A stretch of DNA of 48,254 nt, from the NCBI GenBank assembly GCA_018265615.1, contig JABLYX010000039.1:1-48254 (forward strand), given 5' to 3'. A model generated the notes under the pieces. It did no database searches. It saw only the letters and a program-made list of their open reading frames with translations, and had not been told where the DNA came from. Made by a program: the position numbers and the translations under genes. The stretch's first letter is position 1. Each line of letters opens with the position of its first letter. The DNA comes from Lentisphaeria bacterium (lineage in GTDB: Bacteria > Verrucomicrobiota > Lentisphaeria > Victivallales > Victivallaceae). This document shows positions 1-9,800 of this stretch, piece after piece.

Positions 1-19
1 AATCAATAACGGAGGAATC

Positions 20-3000
20 ATGGCTAAAAAAATGCAAACCATCGACGGGAATTACGCGGCGTCGTACGTTGCTTACGCGTTCAGCGAAGTGGCGGCGATC
101 TACCCGATCACTCCTTCCTCGACGATGGGCGAGTACGCCGACATCTGGGCCAGCCAGGGCCAGAAGAACATGTTCGGCCAGAAGCTTGAAGTCGTCGAAA
201 TGCAGTCCGAGGCAGGTGCGGCGGGCGCCGTGCACGGTTCCCTCTCGGCCGGCGCACTGACCACGACCTACACCGCCAGCCAGGGGCTGCTGCTGATGAT
301 TCCGAACATGTACAAGATCGCCGGCGAGATGCTCCCGACCGTCTTCCACGTTTCGGCCCGCGCGCTGGCCGCCCAGTCGCTGTCGATCTTCGGGGACCAC
401 TCCGACGTGATGAGCTGCCGGGCCACCGGTTATGCGATGACCTCCGCCGCATCGATCCAGGAGACCCACGACCTCGCGCTTGTCGCGCACCTCGCGACCC
501 TCGAGAGCGAAATCCCGTTCCTCGCGTTCTTCGACGGCTTCCGCACCTCCCATGAGTTCCAGAAGGTCGAGCTGCTCGACTACTCCGATATGAAATCCAT
601 GCTCGACATGAAGTACGTCGAGCGCTTCCGCAACCGCGCGCTGCGTCCGGACAAGCCGTACGCGAAGATGGCCGCGCAGAACCCGGACGTCTACTTCCAG
701 GGCCGCGAGACCACGAACAGGCAGTATGACGCGCTTCCGGGCGTCGTCCAGAAGTACATGGACAAGGTCGCCGAAGTCACCGGCCGCAGCTACCATCTGT
801 TCGACTATGTCGGCGCCGCCGATGCGGACAGGGTCATCATCGCAATGGGCTCCGGCTGCGAGACCATCGAAGAGGCGATCGGCTACCTGAACTCGAAGGG
901 TCAGAAGCTCGGCCTCCTGAAGGTCCGCCTCTACCGTCCGTTCGCCGCCGATGTCTTCGTCAACGCTCTGCCGAAGACCGTGAAGAAGATTGCAGTGCTC
1001 GACCGCTGCAAGGAGCCCGGCTGCCTCGGCGAGCCGCTCTTCCTCGACGTCAAAGCCGCCCTCGCGGGCAGGGACATCTCCGTCATCGGCGGCCGCTACG
1101 GCCTCGCGAGCAAGGAGTTCACCCCGTCGATGGTCTATGCGATTTACAAGCATCTGGACGGCAGGAACACTCACAACTTCACCGTCGGCATCAACGACGA
1201 CGTCTCCGGGCTTTCGCTGCCGGTTGACGAAGAGATCGTCACGGAGCCGGCCGGCACGACCGCCTGCATGTTCTGGGGTCTCGGCGGCGACGGCACCGTC
1301 GGTTCGAACAAGAACTCCGTCAAGATCATCGGCGACCATACCAACAAGTACGTCCAGGCCTACTTCGTGTACGACTCGAAGAAGTCCGGCGGCATCACGG
1401 TTTCGCACCTGCGTTTCGGCGACAAGCCGATCACCAGCGAATACACGATCACCGCGCCGAACTTCGTCGCCTGCCACAATCCGGCCTACATCGGCCGTTA
1501 CGACATGCTCGCCGGCATTGTTGACGGCGGCACGTTCCTGATCAACAGCGAGCTCCCGGCCGACAAGGTTTTCGAGAGCTTCACCCGCGAGATGCAGGAG
1601 GCGATCGTCAGGAAGCATGTGAAGGTCTACACGATCGACGCGCTGAAGCTTGCGCTCGAAGTCGGCAGCCCGAAGTATGTTTCAACCATCATGCAGACCT
1701 GCTTCTTCAAGCTGGCGAACATCATTCCGGCCGACGAGGCGATCGGCTACATCAAGTCCGGAATCGAAAAGAAGTTCAAGAAGAAGGGCGACGATGTCGT
1801 CCGTGAAAACCAGGCCTGCGTCGATCAGGCGCTCGCCATGCTGAAGAAGGTCGAAGTTCCGGCTTCCCTCGACGGTGTTGCGGCCTACGAGCCGAAGGCT
1901 CTCATCACTGAGAATATGGGCAAGTTTGCGAATTCGCTCATGAAGCCGATTCTGCACCAGAAGGGCGACGACATCCCGGTTTCCGCGATGTCCTACGACG
2001 GCTCGATGCCGATTGCGACCTCGAAGTTCGAGAAGCGCGGCATTGCCCCGTCGGTTCCGAAGTGGGATTCCGCGGCCTGCATCCAGTGCAACCAGTGCGT
2101 GATGGCGTGTCCGCACGCCGCGATCCGCTCGAAGCTGATCGAGCCGGCCGATCTTGCGAAGGCCCCGGCCGGTTTCAATACCGTCGACGCGAAGCCGCCG
2201 GTCAAGAAGGAGCTCGGCCTCAAGTACCGTCTGCAGGTCTTCATCGAAGACTGCACGGGCTGCGGCGTCTGCGTCGAGACCTGCCCGGTCAAGGAGAAGG
2301 CGATCCACCTGACCCACACGCCGGAAGAGCGTGCCGCCGGCCAGGACGAGAATGTCGAATTCTTCCTTTCGCTGCCGGACAACGTTATGGGCGGAACCGA
2401 TGCGAAGACCGTCAAGGGTTCGCAGTTCCTGACTCCGTACTTCGAGTTCAGCGGCGCCTGTGCGGGCTGCGGCGAGACTCCGTATGTGAAGCTGGTCAGC
2501 CAGCTCTTCGGCGACCGCATGATCGTCGCGAACGCGACCGGCTGCTCGTCGATCTACGGCGGCTCGTTCCCGTCGCTGCCGTACTGCACCGATAAGAAGG
2601 GCCGCGGCCCGGCGTGGGCGAACTCGCTCTTCGAGGACAATGCGGAGTACGGCTTCGGCATGCGCCTCGCGGTCGACACGAACCGCAAGCAGCTGATGGC
2701 CTGCATCGCGAAGATCCAGGAGCTCGGCGTCTGCTGCGACGATATGAAAACTGCGCTCGACTATGCGGTTGCGAACTGGAAGAGCACTTCCGGCGAAGCG
2801 ATGGCGAACCAGGAGAAGCTTGGTGAGCTGCTGAAGGTCGCGGTCGGGAAATCCGAAGGCGAGAAGAGGGAAATCTACGCCAAGATGCTCGAGCTGAAGG
2901 ACTACTTCGTTGACAAGTCGGTCTGGATCCTCGGCGGCGACGGCTGGGCCTACGACATCGGTTTCGGCGGCCTCGACCATGTTGTGGCGCAGAACCGCAA

Positions 3001-3550
3001 TGTGAACATTCTCGTGCTCGACACCGAGGTTTACTCGAATACCGGCGGCCAGGCCTCCAAGTCGACTCCGATCGGCGCGGTGGCGCTCTTCGCGAACGGC
3101 GGCAAGCGTCTGACCAAGAAGAACCTCGGTTTCATGTGCATGAGCTACGGCAATGTCTATGTCGCTTCGATCTCGATGGGCGCGAACCGTCAGCAGACGT
3201 TGACCGCGATCCGTGAGGCGGAAGCGCACGACGGCCCGTCGATCATCCTCGCCTACGCTCCGTGTATCGCTCACGGCATCGACATGTCGAAGAGCCAGAC
3301 CGAAGCGAAGCGCGCGGTCGAAGCCGGCTACTGGCCGCTTTACCGCTACAATCCGGCGGAAGAGCAGCCGTTCAAGTGGGAGACCAAGGAAGCCACTGCG
3401 AGCTTCCAGGAGTTCATCCGCAGCGAGAACCGCTACAAGGCCCTCTTCAAGACCGCTCCGGCCGATGCCGAAGAGCTGTTCACGAAGGCGGAAGCCGATG
3501 CGAAGCGCCGCATGGCCTTCTACAAGAACCTCGGCGAACTCATGAAGTAA
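20..3550 (+). CDS. nifJ: Pyruvate:ferredoxin (flavodoxin) oxidoreductase
   Basis: Single-chain PFOR of 1176 residues, the usual family length. It converts pyruvate and CoA to acetyl-CoA and CO2 and passes electrons to ferredoxin or flavodoxin in the cytoplasm of anaerobes. Seen in order: the N-terminal pyruvate-binding domain with YPITPSS at about residue 28; a CoA/gamma-type domain in the middle; two 4Fe-4S ferredoxin motifs, CIQCNQCVMACP at about 687 and CTGCGVCVETCP at about 744; the proximal-cluster CAGCGETPY near 812; and the C-terminal thiamine-diphosphate domain with GGDGWAYDIG at about 972 and the YSNTGGQASKSTP segment near 1003. The start follows GGAGG by six bases. The gene stands alone before a strong terminator. 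No key residue appears lost. Confidence 0.98.
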   Translation: MAKKMQTIDGNYAASYVAYAFSEVAAIYPITPSSTMGEYADIWASQGQKNMFGQKLEVVEMQSEAGAAGAVHGSLSAGALTTTYTASQGLLLMIPNMYKIAGEMLPTVFHVSARALAAQSLSIFGDHSDVMSCRATGYAMTSAASIQETHDLALVAHLATLESEIPFLAFFDGFRTSHEFQKVELLDYSDMKSMLDMKYVERFRNRALRPDKPYAKMAAQNPDVYFQGRETTNRQYDALPGVVQKYMDKVAEVTGRSYHLFDYVGAADADRVIIAMGSGCETIEEAIGYLNSKGQKLGLLKVRLYRPFAADVFVNALPKTVKKIAVLDRCKEPGCLGEPLFLDVKAALAGRDISVIGGRYGLASKEFTPSMVYAIYKHLDGRNTHNFTVGINDDVSGLSLPVDEEIVTEPAGTTACMFWGLGGDGTVGSNKNSVKIIGDHTNKYVQAYFVYDSKKSGGITVSHLRFGDKPITSEYTITAPNFVACHNPAYIGRYDMLAGIVDGGTFLINSELPADKVFESFTREMQEAIVRKHVKVYTIDALKLALEVGSPKYVSTIMQTCFFKLANIIPADEAIGYIKSGIEKKFKKKGDDVVRENQACVDQALAMLKKVEVPASLDGVAAYEPKALITENMGKFANSLMKPILHQKGDDIPVSAMSYDGSMPIATSKFEKRGIAPSVPKWDSAACIQCNQCVMACPHAAIRSKLIEPADLAKAPAGFNTVDAKPPVKKELGLKYRLQVFIEDCTGCGVCVETCPVKEKAIHLTHTPEERAAGQDENVEFFLSLPDNVMGGTDAKTVKGSQFLTPYFEFSGACAGCGETPYVKLVSQLFGDRMIVANATGCSSIYGGSFPSLPYCTDKKGRGPAWANSLFEDNAEYGFGMRLAVDTNRKQLMACIAKIQELGVCCDDMKTALDYAVANWKSTSGEAMANQEKLGELLKVAVGKSEGEKREIYAKMLELKDYFVDKSVWILGGDGWAYDIGFGGLDHVVAQNRNVNILVLDTEVYSNTGGQASKSTPIGAVALFANGGKRLTKKNLGFMCMSYGNVYVASISMGANRQQTLTAIREAEAHDGPSIILAYAPCIAHGIDMSKSQTEAKRAVEAGYWPLYRYNPAEEQPFKWETKEATASFQEFIRSENRYKALFKTAPADAEELFTKAEADAKRRMAFYKNLGELMK

Positions 3551-3569
3551 GCCTGAGGCTTGAAGATGC

Positions 3570-3603
3570 AAAAGCCCGTCCCGGTTCCGGGGCGGGCTTT
3601 TTT
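3570..3603 (+). terminator. Rho-independent terminator of nifJ
   Basis: An inverted repeat (AAAAGCCCGTCCC against GGGGCGGGCTTTT) lies 20 bases after the nifJ stop and ends in a run of T. This is a textbook intrinsic terminator. Confidence 0.92.
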
Positions 3604-3650
3604 GCGCGGGAAGATTGCATTTTTGTCATCGATAATCCGGAGCCGGAGAG

Positions 3651-3679
3651 TTGACTTTCCGGATATTTCATAGTATGTT
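3651..3679 (+). promoter_or_regulatory. Sigma-70-type promoter for the protease/7TM/ATP-grasp operon
   Basis: TTGACT at 3651-3656 and TATGTT at 3674-3679 are separated by 17 bases. The site lies 43 bases upstream of the chosen ATG at 3723. It also shows that the earlier in-frame TTG at 3651 is promoter DNA and not a start codon. Confidence 0.7.
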
Positions 3680-3722
3680 ATGCTCCATGTCTGGAGCATT
3701 TCAAAAAACGCGGAGGGGAAGG

Positions 3723-4256
3723 ATGAAGCTGATCTGTCTGCTTCTTGTTGTTTCAGGGATTTTTGCCGTGCTGATCGTGGCCGGCTGCTGCCGCCGGGCG
3801 GCCGACGCGCCGCCGGCTCCGGCCGGAACGGTCGTTTCGACCGATCTGCCGCTCGGGATTATCGGCGAAACCGAAGTGATTCACCTGCCGGAGTTTTCTG
3901 TTCCCTTTGAGGCACGGATCGATACCGGGGCGACCACGAGTTCGATCGACGCGCGGGATGTCAAAACGTTCGAGCGCGACGGCCGTAAGTGGGTCTCGTT
4001 CCGGATTCAGACCCGTACCGGCAAGGAGTCGCATACCTATGAATTGCCGGTCGCCCGCGCCGTCCGGATCAAGCGGCACGACGCGGAGTCGCTCGAACGC
4101 ATCTCGGTCATGCTGACCTTCCGGATGGGCCATCTGACGCTGGAGCGTGAATTTACGCTGGCCGACCGCAGCAAATTCGATTACCCGGTCCTGATCGGCC
4201 GGAACGTCATCAACGGGTTGGCCGCGGTCGACCCTTCCCGCCGCAACATGCTCTAG
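3723..4256 (+). CDS. Retropepsin-like aspartic protease lipoprotein (Zn_protease/PF05618 family)
   Basis: 177-residue predicted lipoprotein. The signal peptide MKLICLLLVVSGIFAVLIVAGC ends in a VAGC lipobox, so the mature protein should be membrane anchored outside the cytoplasm. After a short Pro/Ala linker comes a small all-beta domain with FEARIDTGATTSSIDA (about residues 60-75). Its DTGATTS loop is the active-site signature of retropepsin-like proteases, which is why the old family label 'ATP-dependent zinc protease' is misleading. The partner loop is near VLIGRNVING at the C-terminus. The start at 3723 follows a GGAGGGGAAGG ribosome site; the longer frame would begin inside the promoter. 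The next two genes follow at once, matching the known cluster of this protease with an inactive-transglutaminase/7TM protein and an ATP-grasp ligase. Its substrate here is unknown. Confidence 0.85.
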   Translation: MKLICLLLVVSGIFAVLIVAGCCRRAADAPPAPAGTVVSTDLPLGIIGETEVIHLPEFSVPFEARIDTGATTSSIDARDVKTFERDGRKWVSFRIQTRTGKESHTYELPVARAVRIKRHDAESLERISVMLTFRMGHLTLEREFTLADRSKFDYPVLIGRNVINGLAAVDPSRRNML

Positions 4257-4265
4257 GAGCGCACC

Positions 4266-5798
4266 ATGCCGGAACTTCAATCTCCCCGCCGTTCTCTTTA
4301 TATTCTCGTTGGCCTTCTGGTCGTCGTTTCGCTTGCCGTGGCGACGGCCAAAATCCGGTTTTTCGGTTTCAGCCTGAGCGACCGGGCGGCTTTCTTCTAT
4401 CAGGTTGACAGCACGGTTTCGTTTGAGCCGGAGCCGGGCAAGCCGGTCCGGGTTTCGATTGCGGTTCCGGAGCCGGCGGCGGGATTCGCCTTCGGGCTCG
4501 ACCCGAACAGCGGGAACCGTTTCCGGGTGGAGGAGAGCAACGGCTCCGGGCGCATGGTGCTTGAGTTGCCGGCGCCGGTTGAGCAGCGCAGGGTTTCGTG
4601 CCGGTTCCGCATCATTCCGGCGCCGCAGCGCCGGGCGTTTGATCCGGTTCCTCCGGAGAAAGGGGAGGCCCCTGTTGTTTCGGATGCGGCCCGTGCCGCC
4701 GCAGCTGTGATACTCGACCGGATCGATGCCGGACGGAAAATGGCGCCCGCCGAACTGGTCCCGGCTCTGCTGCAGACGCTGGGGGCCATGCCGCGCCAGG
4801 AAAAGCGGGTGCTTGCGCCGAATTCCGGCGGCGATGAGACGATCGAAGCTGCGATCATGCTGCTTGAGCAGCGCGGCATTCCGGCGCGGATCATGCGTGG
4901 CATCCTGCTTGACCAGAAGCGTTATCTGCAGCAGCCGGACAACTATCTCGACGTCTGGTTCGGGGATGCGTGGCACATTTTCCGTCCGAGCACGGGGCGC
5001 GAGGAACTGCCGCAGGAGTTTCTGATCCTCCAGCGCAGCAGCCGGTCGCTGTATGAGGTTTCCGGGGTGAAGCGCTCCTCGATCGGTTTCTCCGTGACCC
5101 GGGTTCCGGCCGGAGCGGATCAGTTGAACCGGATCCGGGCGCAGATCATCGATAAACGGGATCTTTCGGGCTTCTCGCTTTTTTCGCTGCCCGCCTCGGA
5201 ACAGAATATGTTCAAGCGCCTCGCGCTGCTGCCGCTCGCGATTCTGCTCATTGTGCTGATCCGGAACATCATCGGCATCCCGACGATGGGAACTTTCATG
5301 CCGGTGCTGATCGCGATGGCGTTCCTGGAGATGAAGCTGCTGCCGGGACTGGTCAACTTTGCGCTGATCCTCGCGGTGGGGCTGATGATCCGGGCGTGGC
5401 TGTCGAAGTTGAATCTGCTGATGGTTCCGCGCATCTCGGCCGTGGTGGTCGTGGTGATTTTGCTGATGCAGCTCATCTGCGTCGCGGCGAACCTCTTCAA
5501 GCTGCCGGACTTCATGGACGCGACGTTCTTTCCGATCATCATCATCGCGTGGACGATCGAGCGTGCTTCGACCACGTGGGAGGAGGACGGAGCGACGAAT
5601 ACGCTTAAGCAGCTCGCCGCCAGCACCGGCGCCGCCGCGATCTGCTACTTCATTCTGTCGAGCGGCTATCTGCAGTATGTCCTCTATACGTTTGCAGAGC
5701 TGAACCTCATCATCCTCGGCGTGATCCTGCTGCTCGGGACCTACACGGGTTACCGGGTGACCGAGCTCATGCGCTTCCAGCCGCTGGTGAAAGAATGA
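4266..5798 (+). CDS. Inactive transglutaminase fused to 7TM domain (UUP1/7TM family)
   Basis: 510-residue membrane protein. One N-terminal membrane anchor (about residues 9-28) leads into an extracytoplasmic beta domain and a transglutaminase-like fold (about 150-290, GIPARIMRGILLDQ and YLDVWFGDAWHIFRP). From about 315 to 505 there are seven hydrophobic helices. These match the families known as 'inactive transglutaminase' and '7 transmembrane helices' (PF14400/PF14402). I see no clear Cys-His-Asp catalytic set, which agrees with the 'inactive' label; a peptide-binding role is inference. It starts nine bases after the protease gene and overlaps the ATP-grasp gene by four bases (ATGA), so the three proteins probably work together at the membrane, possibly in stress adaptation. 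Confidence 0.85.
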   Translation: MPELQSPRRSLYILVGLLVVVSLAVATAKIRFFGFSLSDRAAFFYQVDSTVSFEPEPGKPVRVSIAVPEPAAGFAFGLDPNSGNRFRVEESNGSGRMVLELPAPVEQRRVSCRFRIIPAPQRRAFDPVPPEKGEAPVVSDAARAAAAVILDRIDAGRKMAPAELVPALLQTLGAMPRQEKRVLAPNSGGDETIEAAIMLLEQRGIPARIMRGILLDQKRYLQQPDNYLDVWFGDAWHIFRPSTGREELPQEFLILQRSSRSLYEVSGVKRSSIGFSVTRVPAGADQLNRIRAQIIDKRDLSGFSLFSLPASEQNMFKRLALLPLAILLIVLIRNIIGIPTMGTFMPVLIAMAFLEMKLLPGLVNFALILAVGLMIRAWLSKLNLLMVPRISAVVVVVILLMQLICVAANLFKLPDFMDATFFPIIIIAWTIERASTTWEEDGATNTLKQLAASTGAAAICYFILSSGYLQYVLYTFAELNLIILGVILLLGTYTGYRVTELMRFQPLVKE

Positions 5799-6763
5799 AG
5801 CTGCCGTTCATCAAGCTGCCGCGCATGGTGTCGCCGCAGAGCCTGCGCCGGGCCGGTGTGCTCGGGATGAACCAGCGGAACCATGCGTATATCATGCGTT
5901 ACAACCGCCGTGCGGACTACCCGGATGTGGATGATAAACTGCGCACCAAGCAGCTGGCGATCAAGTTCAACGTTGCGACCGCCGACCTGATCGGCAGCAT
6001 TGAGTTCCAGTACCAGGTGAAAAGCTTCCGCGACCTGATCGCGAAGGTGCCGGACTTCGTCATCAAGCCGGGCCACGGGAGCGGCGGGCGCGGAATCCTC
6101 GTCATTACGCGGCACGACGGCGTGAATTTTTACAAGCCGAACGGAGAGGTCTGCAACTACGAGTTCATCTATGAGCATATCTCGAATATCCTGTCAGGGC
6201 TGTACAGCCTCGGCGGGCAGGTCGATTATGCGCTTTTCGAGCGCTGCATCGACTTCTCGGATATCTACAGCCGATTCAGCTTCCAGGGGGTGCCGGATGT
6301 GCGGCTCATCGTCTTCAAGGGCTACCCGGTCATGTCGATGATCCGGCTCGCGACGAAGGAGTCGGACGGGCGCGCGAACCTGCACCAGGGCGCGGTCGGC
6401 GTGGGGCTGAGCATCCGGGACGGGCATCCGCGTTTCGCGGCCTCCCACAACCGGGCGGTCACGCACCATCCCGACACGGGAGCCGCGTTTTCGGAGCTTG
6501 TGGTCCCGCACTGGGAGGAGCATCTTGAGCTTGCGGCCCGCTGCGCGGAGATGACGCCGCTCGGCTATTTCGGCGCGGATATCGCAACCGACCGCAAGCG
6601 CGGGCCGCTGCTGCTCGAGCTCAACGCGCGTCCGGGGCTTGCGATCCAGATCGCGAACGGGCAGGGGCTGCTTTCGCGGCTGCGGCTCGTTGAATCCCTG
6701 CCGCCGGGCGCTCACCCGACCCGTACGGAGAAGATCGCGTTTGCGCGCGAGAATTTCGATTGA
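5795..6763 (+). CDS. RimK-like ATP-grasp ligase (alpha-L-glutamate ligase-like)
   Basis: 322-residue cytoplasmic ATP-grasp protein (PF14397-like). The nucleotide-binding strand and glycine loop are visible at about 87-103 (DFVIKPGHGSGGRGILVI). The metal-binding acidic strand is at about 270-285 (PLLLELNARPGLAIQI), with the glutamate and asparagine typical of active enzymes. Relatives are annotated as alpha-L-glutamate ligase-like and join an amino acid or peptide to an unknown acceptor. The start overlaps the previous stop (ATGA), indicating translational coupling. With the retropepsin-like lipoprotein and the 7TM protein it forms a complete copy of a conserved three-gene system. The acceptor substrate cannot be read from the sequence. 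Confidence 0.85.
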   Translation: MKLPFIKLPRMVSPQSLRRAGVLGMNQRNHAYIMRYNRRADYPDVDDKLRTKQLAIKFNVATADLIGSIEFQYQVKSFRDLIAKVPDFVIKPGHGSGGRGILVITRHDGVNFYKPNGEVCNYEFIYEHISNILSGLYSLGGQVDYALFERCIDFSDIYSRFSFQGVPDVRLIVFKGYPVMSMIRLATKESDGRANLHQGAVGVGLSIRDGHPRFAASHNRAVTHHPDTGAAFSELVVPHWEEHLELAARCAEMTPLGYFGADIATDRKRGPLLLELNARPGLAIQIANGQGLLSRLRLVESLPPGAHPTRTEKIAFARENFD

Positions 6764-6802
6764 GGCGTTTTGCATCCCGGCGCCGATCGGGGAACGGAAA
6801 GG

Positions 6803-6861
6803 CCGGCGGGAACCGTCCGCTCTTCCTGAGATGGGGTTGGAAGAGAGACCGTTCCCGCCGG
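6803..6861. terminator. Long hairpin between convergent genes
   Basis: CCGGCGGGAAC at 6803-6813 pairs perfectly with GTTCCCGCCGG at 6851-6861, and the stem continues past a C-C mismatch into GTC/GAC. An inner CTTCC/GGAAG pair closes the top. Only TTT follows on the plus strand. It sits between the stops of the ATP-grasp gene and the minus-strand glycosidase-like gene, so it probably ends transcription from both sides. Confidence 0.65.
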
Positions 6862-6869
6862 TTTAAACT

Positions 6870-9800
6870 TCACTTCACTTCAAATGCCGTTTCTGCTGTG
6901 AATCCGGCGATCAGGTCGCGCACGGTGACCTGCCAGTAACCGGAGGCGTCGTTGAGGGCGATCGGGAGCGGCAGCTCGAGTTTGCCGTCGACCGGCGCGT
7001 AGCAGCCGCTGCGGGCGTCGCGCCGTCCGCGGCTGTCGCGGATTTCGAGTTCGACCGCCTGCGTCCCGCGCAGCCCGGCTTCGCTTTTCAGCCGGAGCTT
7101 CAGGAGGTTGCTTTCGCCGCGTTTGACCGCAGGATCCGCGGAGAGCTCAACTCCCGTGATCGCGCTCTCCGCGACATAGAGCAGCCTGCCGCCTCCGGCC
7201 GGGAGAAACAGCTCCGCTTTTGCCGGGTCGATGCGGCGGCGGGCGAGAACGTCGTAGACAGCCTGTGTCCCGTTCAGCATGCCCGGCGCAAAGTCGAGCC
7301 TGACCGTCTGAGGAATGCCGGAGTCGAGCACTTTGCCGTATTGCCCGACATACTCCCCGGCCCGGCGCGCGTCGTTGACGACAAAGATCGCACGGTCGCC
7401 GTTGCCGAGACGTGAACTCAGGATCACATCCCCGGCCGGCGAGGAGAGCTCGTACCGGAATCCCTTTGAGCGGAGCAGCTCCTTCAGCGCTTTTCCCGCT
7501 TCGACCCACGCCTTCTGCTGCTCCGCCGCACCAAGCTTCGCGGTGTCTGGAAAGACGACGGGAGCCGCGCCGGGGAGCTTGAGTCTGCTCGCCGCATCGA
7601 GCAGCACGGGCTTCCCTTTCGCGATAAACGCCTTGATCTGACGGAAGACGCTTTCGGGGATGATCTCGGTGTCCGCGACGATCAGCGCGTCGCAGCCGTC
7701 GAGCCGGGCAATCGATTCATCGCAGAGAATCTCCGGCTGGAGCTGGGCCAGCAGCACACTGTTGTAGACGTCGGCGAAACGCTTGTTCGCGTTGCCGAAA
7801 TTGCCGGTCCGGCCGAAGAGCGTGCTGGCCGCCGACTGGAGCAGGGCGACGCGGGCAGGGGAACCGGTCATCTGTTTCAGCATCGGGCCGTACGGCTTTA
7901 CGAGCGTATCAGAAATCTCCGCAAGCGCTTCGACGGTATCCGCATTGGTTGCGGCGTAGGTTCCCGGCGTGGCGCTGATCGCGCTGCCGCCGTCGAGCAT
8001 CAGTGCGGAGACGGGGCGCGACAGCGCGAGCCAGACCGCTTCGCGCAGGTGATCCGGGGAGATGGTGACGAACCGCCCGAAATGGACCGCGTCGCGCGCT
8101 TCGGCGACGGCGGCGGCCTCCTGAGAGTGTTTCGCACGGTCGGCGGCACTTTCGAATTTGCCGATCACCTCATTTGTGTACCAGAAGAGCTGGATGTTCG
8201 GTACGACGGGCTTGCGGTATTCCACCGCCGCGCGCATCTCGTCGATGTTCTCGAGCAGCGCGAGCGGAGAGGGGTTCGTGTAGGTCCAGTGGCTGACGAA
8301 ATCCATGCCGCGGTCGCGCCCGGGATAGGGCGGATTGCGCAGGATCGGGTCATGAAAGCTTTTCGCTCCGGGCAGGTGGCGCTTCAGGATCTTCTCCGCC
8401 TCGGCGCGGTTGTCGACGAAGCCGGAGCCGTGGAGCCACCACCACCGGATGAAATCCCCTTCCGGCGTGGAGTCCGGAATCACGCCCTCCTTCGCGAGCT
8501 TCTTCGCGGTCGGGCCGAGGGAGACGCCGACCATGCCCCAGGTCCGGTTCAGGTACGCCGGGATCTCCCGGAAACCGGCGGCCGCGGCGCGGGCCAGGCA
8601 TTCGGGATGGAAACAGGGATGGAGCTTGCGCTCCTCGTTTTCCGTCTCGGAGTCGAACAGCAGGTAAGCCGGGGTCCGGGCGTCGGCGAGCGTTCTGCCG
8701 AGCGCATCGACCGATTCCGCGACGGTTCTGCGGAATTCCGGGTGGTTCTGGCAGATGTCGCCGGAGAGCTGGAGGGCGCCCTTCGCATCCTTCATCATCC
8801 AGTCGGCGTACTTCTGTTTGTCCCAGTAGCGCCGGGTGTCGATCTTGACCAGTGTTGACACGCCGTGCCTGAGCCCCTCTTCCCCGCGCCGCACGGCGGC
8901 GGCGACCGCGTCGACGTGCTTCTCCTTTTCCGCCGCGTACTTCGACGTGAAGAAGAATGGGGCGGATGAGGCCGTGAATCCGAGCCGCGCGAGCTCCGGA
9001 TATGAATCGATGCCGTCCCAGAGGATCATCTCGTAACGGCCGGGATTCCGGTCCGGCGCGACCGTCAGCACCTGCTCCCACAGCCCGACCGTATCGGACA
9101 GGGGATTCTTCGCGACCGCGCGGACGGTAACCGGATAGTCGCCGGGGCGCAGCGAGCCGGCTGGGAAATCGACCGTGAATGTCTTCGTCCCGGATTTGGC
9201 GGGCAGCGGCAGCTTCACATCGGGAACGCCGTCTGCCAGGTGGACGATGAGCTCCGACTCCGGTGAATCCGGCAGAACCTCCGCCGTGAAAGTGAGCGGC
9301 ACGCTCTTTTCATTCTGTTCGAACACTTTGCGCCATCCGTCGCGCGAGATGCGGACGCGTTCCGCAAAGAGCGTTCCGGAGCCGGCCCGGTTCTGCGGCT
9401 CTTTTTCCGGGCGGAAAATTCCCTGCCGGTAACGTGTGCCGAACGCTCCCGTGCCGCCGGGGAACGTTTCGCCGACGAACGCCGTCAGGGTGGTGTCACC
9501 CGCGGCCCCGGTCAGAATTCCGCCGAAAAAGCTGATTCTCAGCTTCAGCGGTTTTTTCTGCGGCGAGGCTTCACCCGCATTTTCGGTCGCGGCCAGCACG
9601 GTTTCGCGGCCATCCGCGACTTTCAGCAGTTCAAGCTTGCGGTGAGGATCGCTGTAGCGCAGCGCATAGTGGTTGTCGCGGTTCTTCCAGCCGATCGCAA
9701 GATAGAGGTCGCCGACGCCGTCGAGCGTCGTGACCTCCGCGGAAAGCGAATCCCCCGGGATGCTTCCGACGATCCAGAGCGGGCGGTTGCCGGAGTCTAC

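Noticed and set aside
1682..3571. 629-residue open frame antisense to nifJ
   Set aside because: GC-rich shadow of a conserved gene; arginine/leucine-rich, no known motif and no ribosome site. The same holds for long antisense frames at 11003-12676, 20200-21558, 36546-38339 and 42587-44617.
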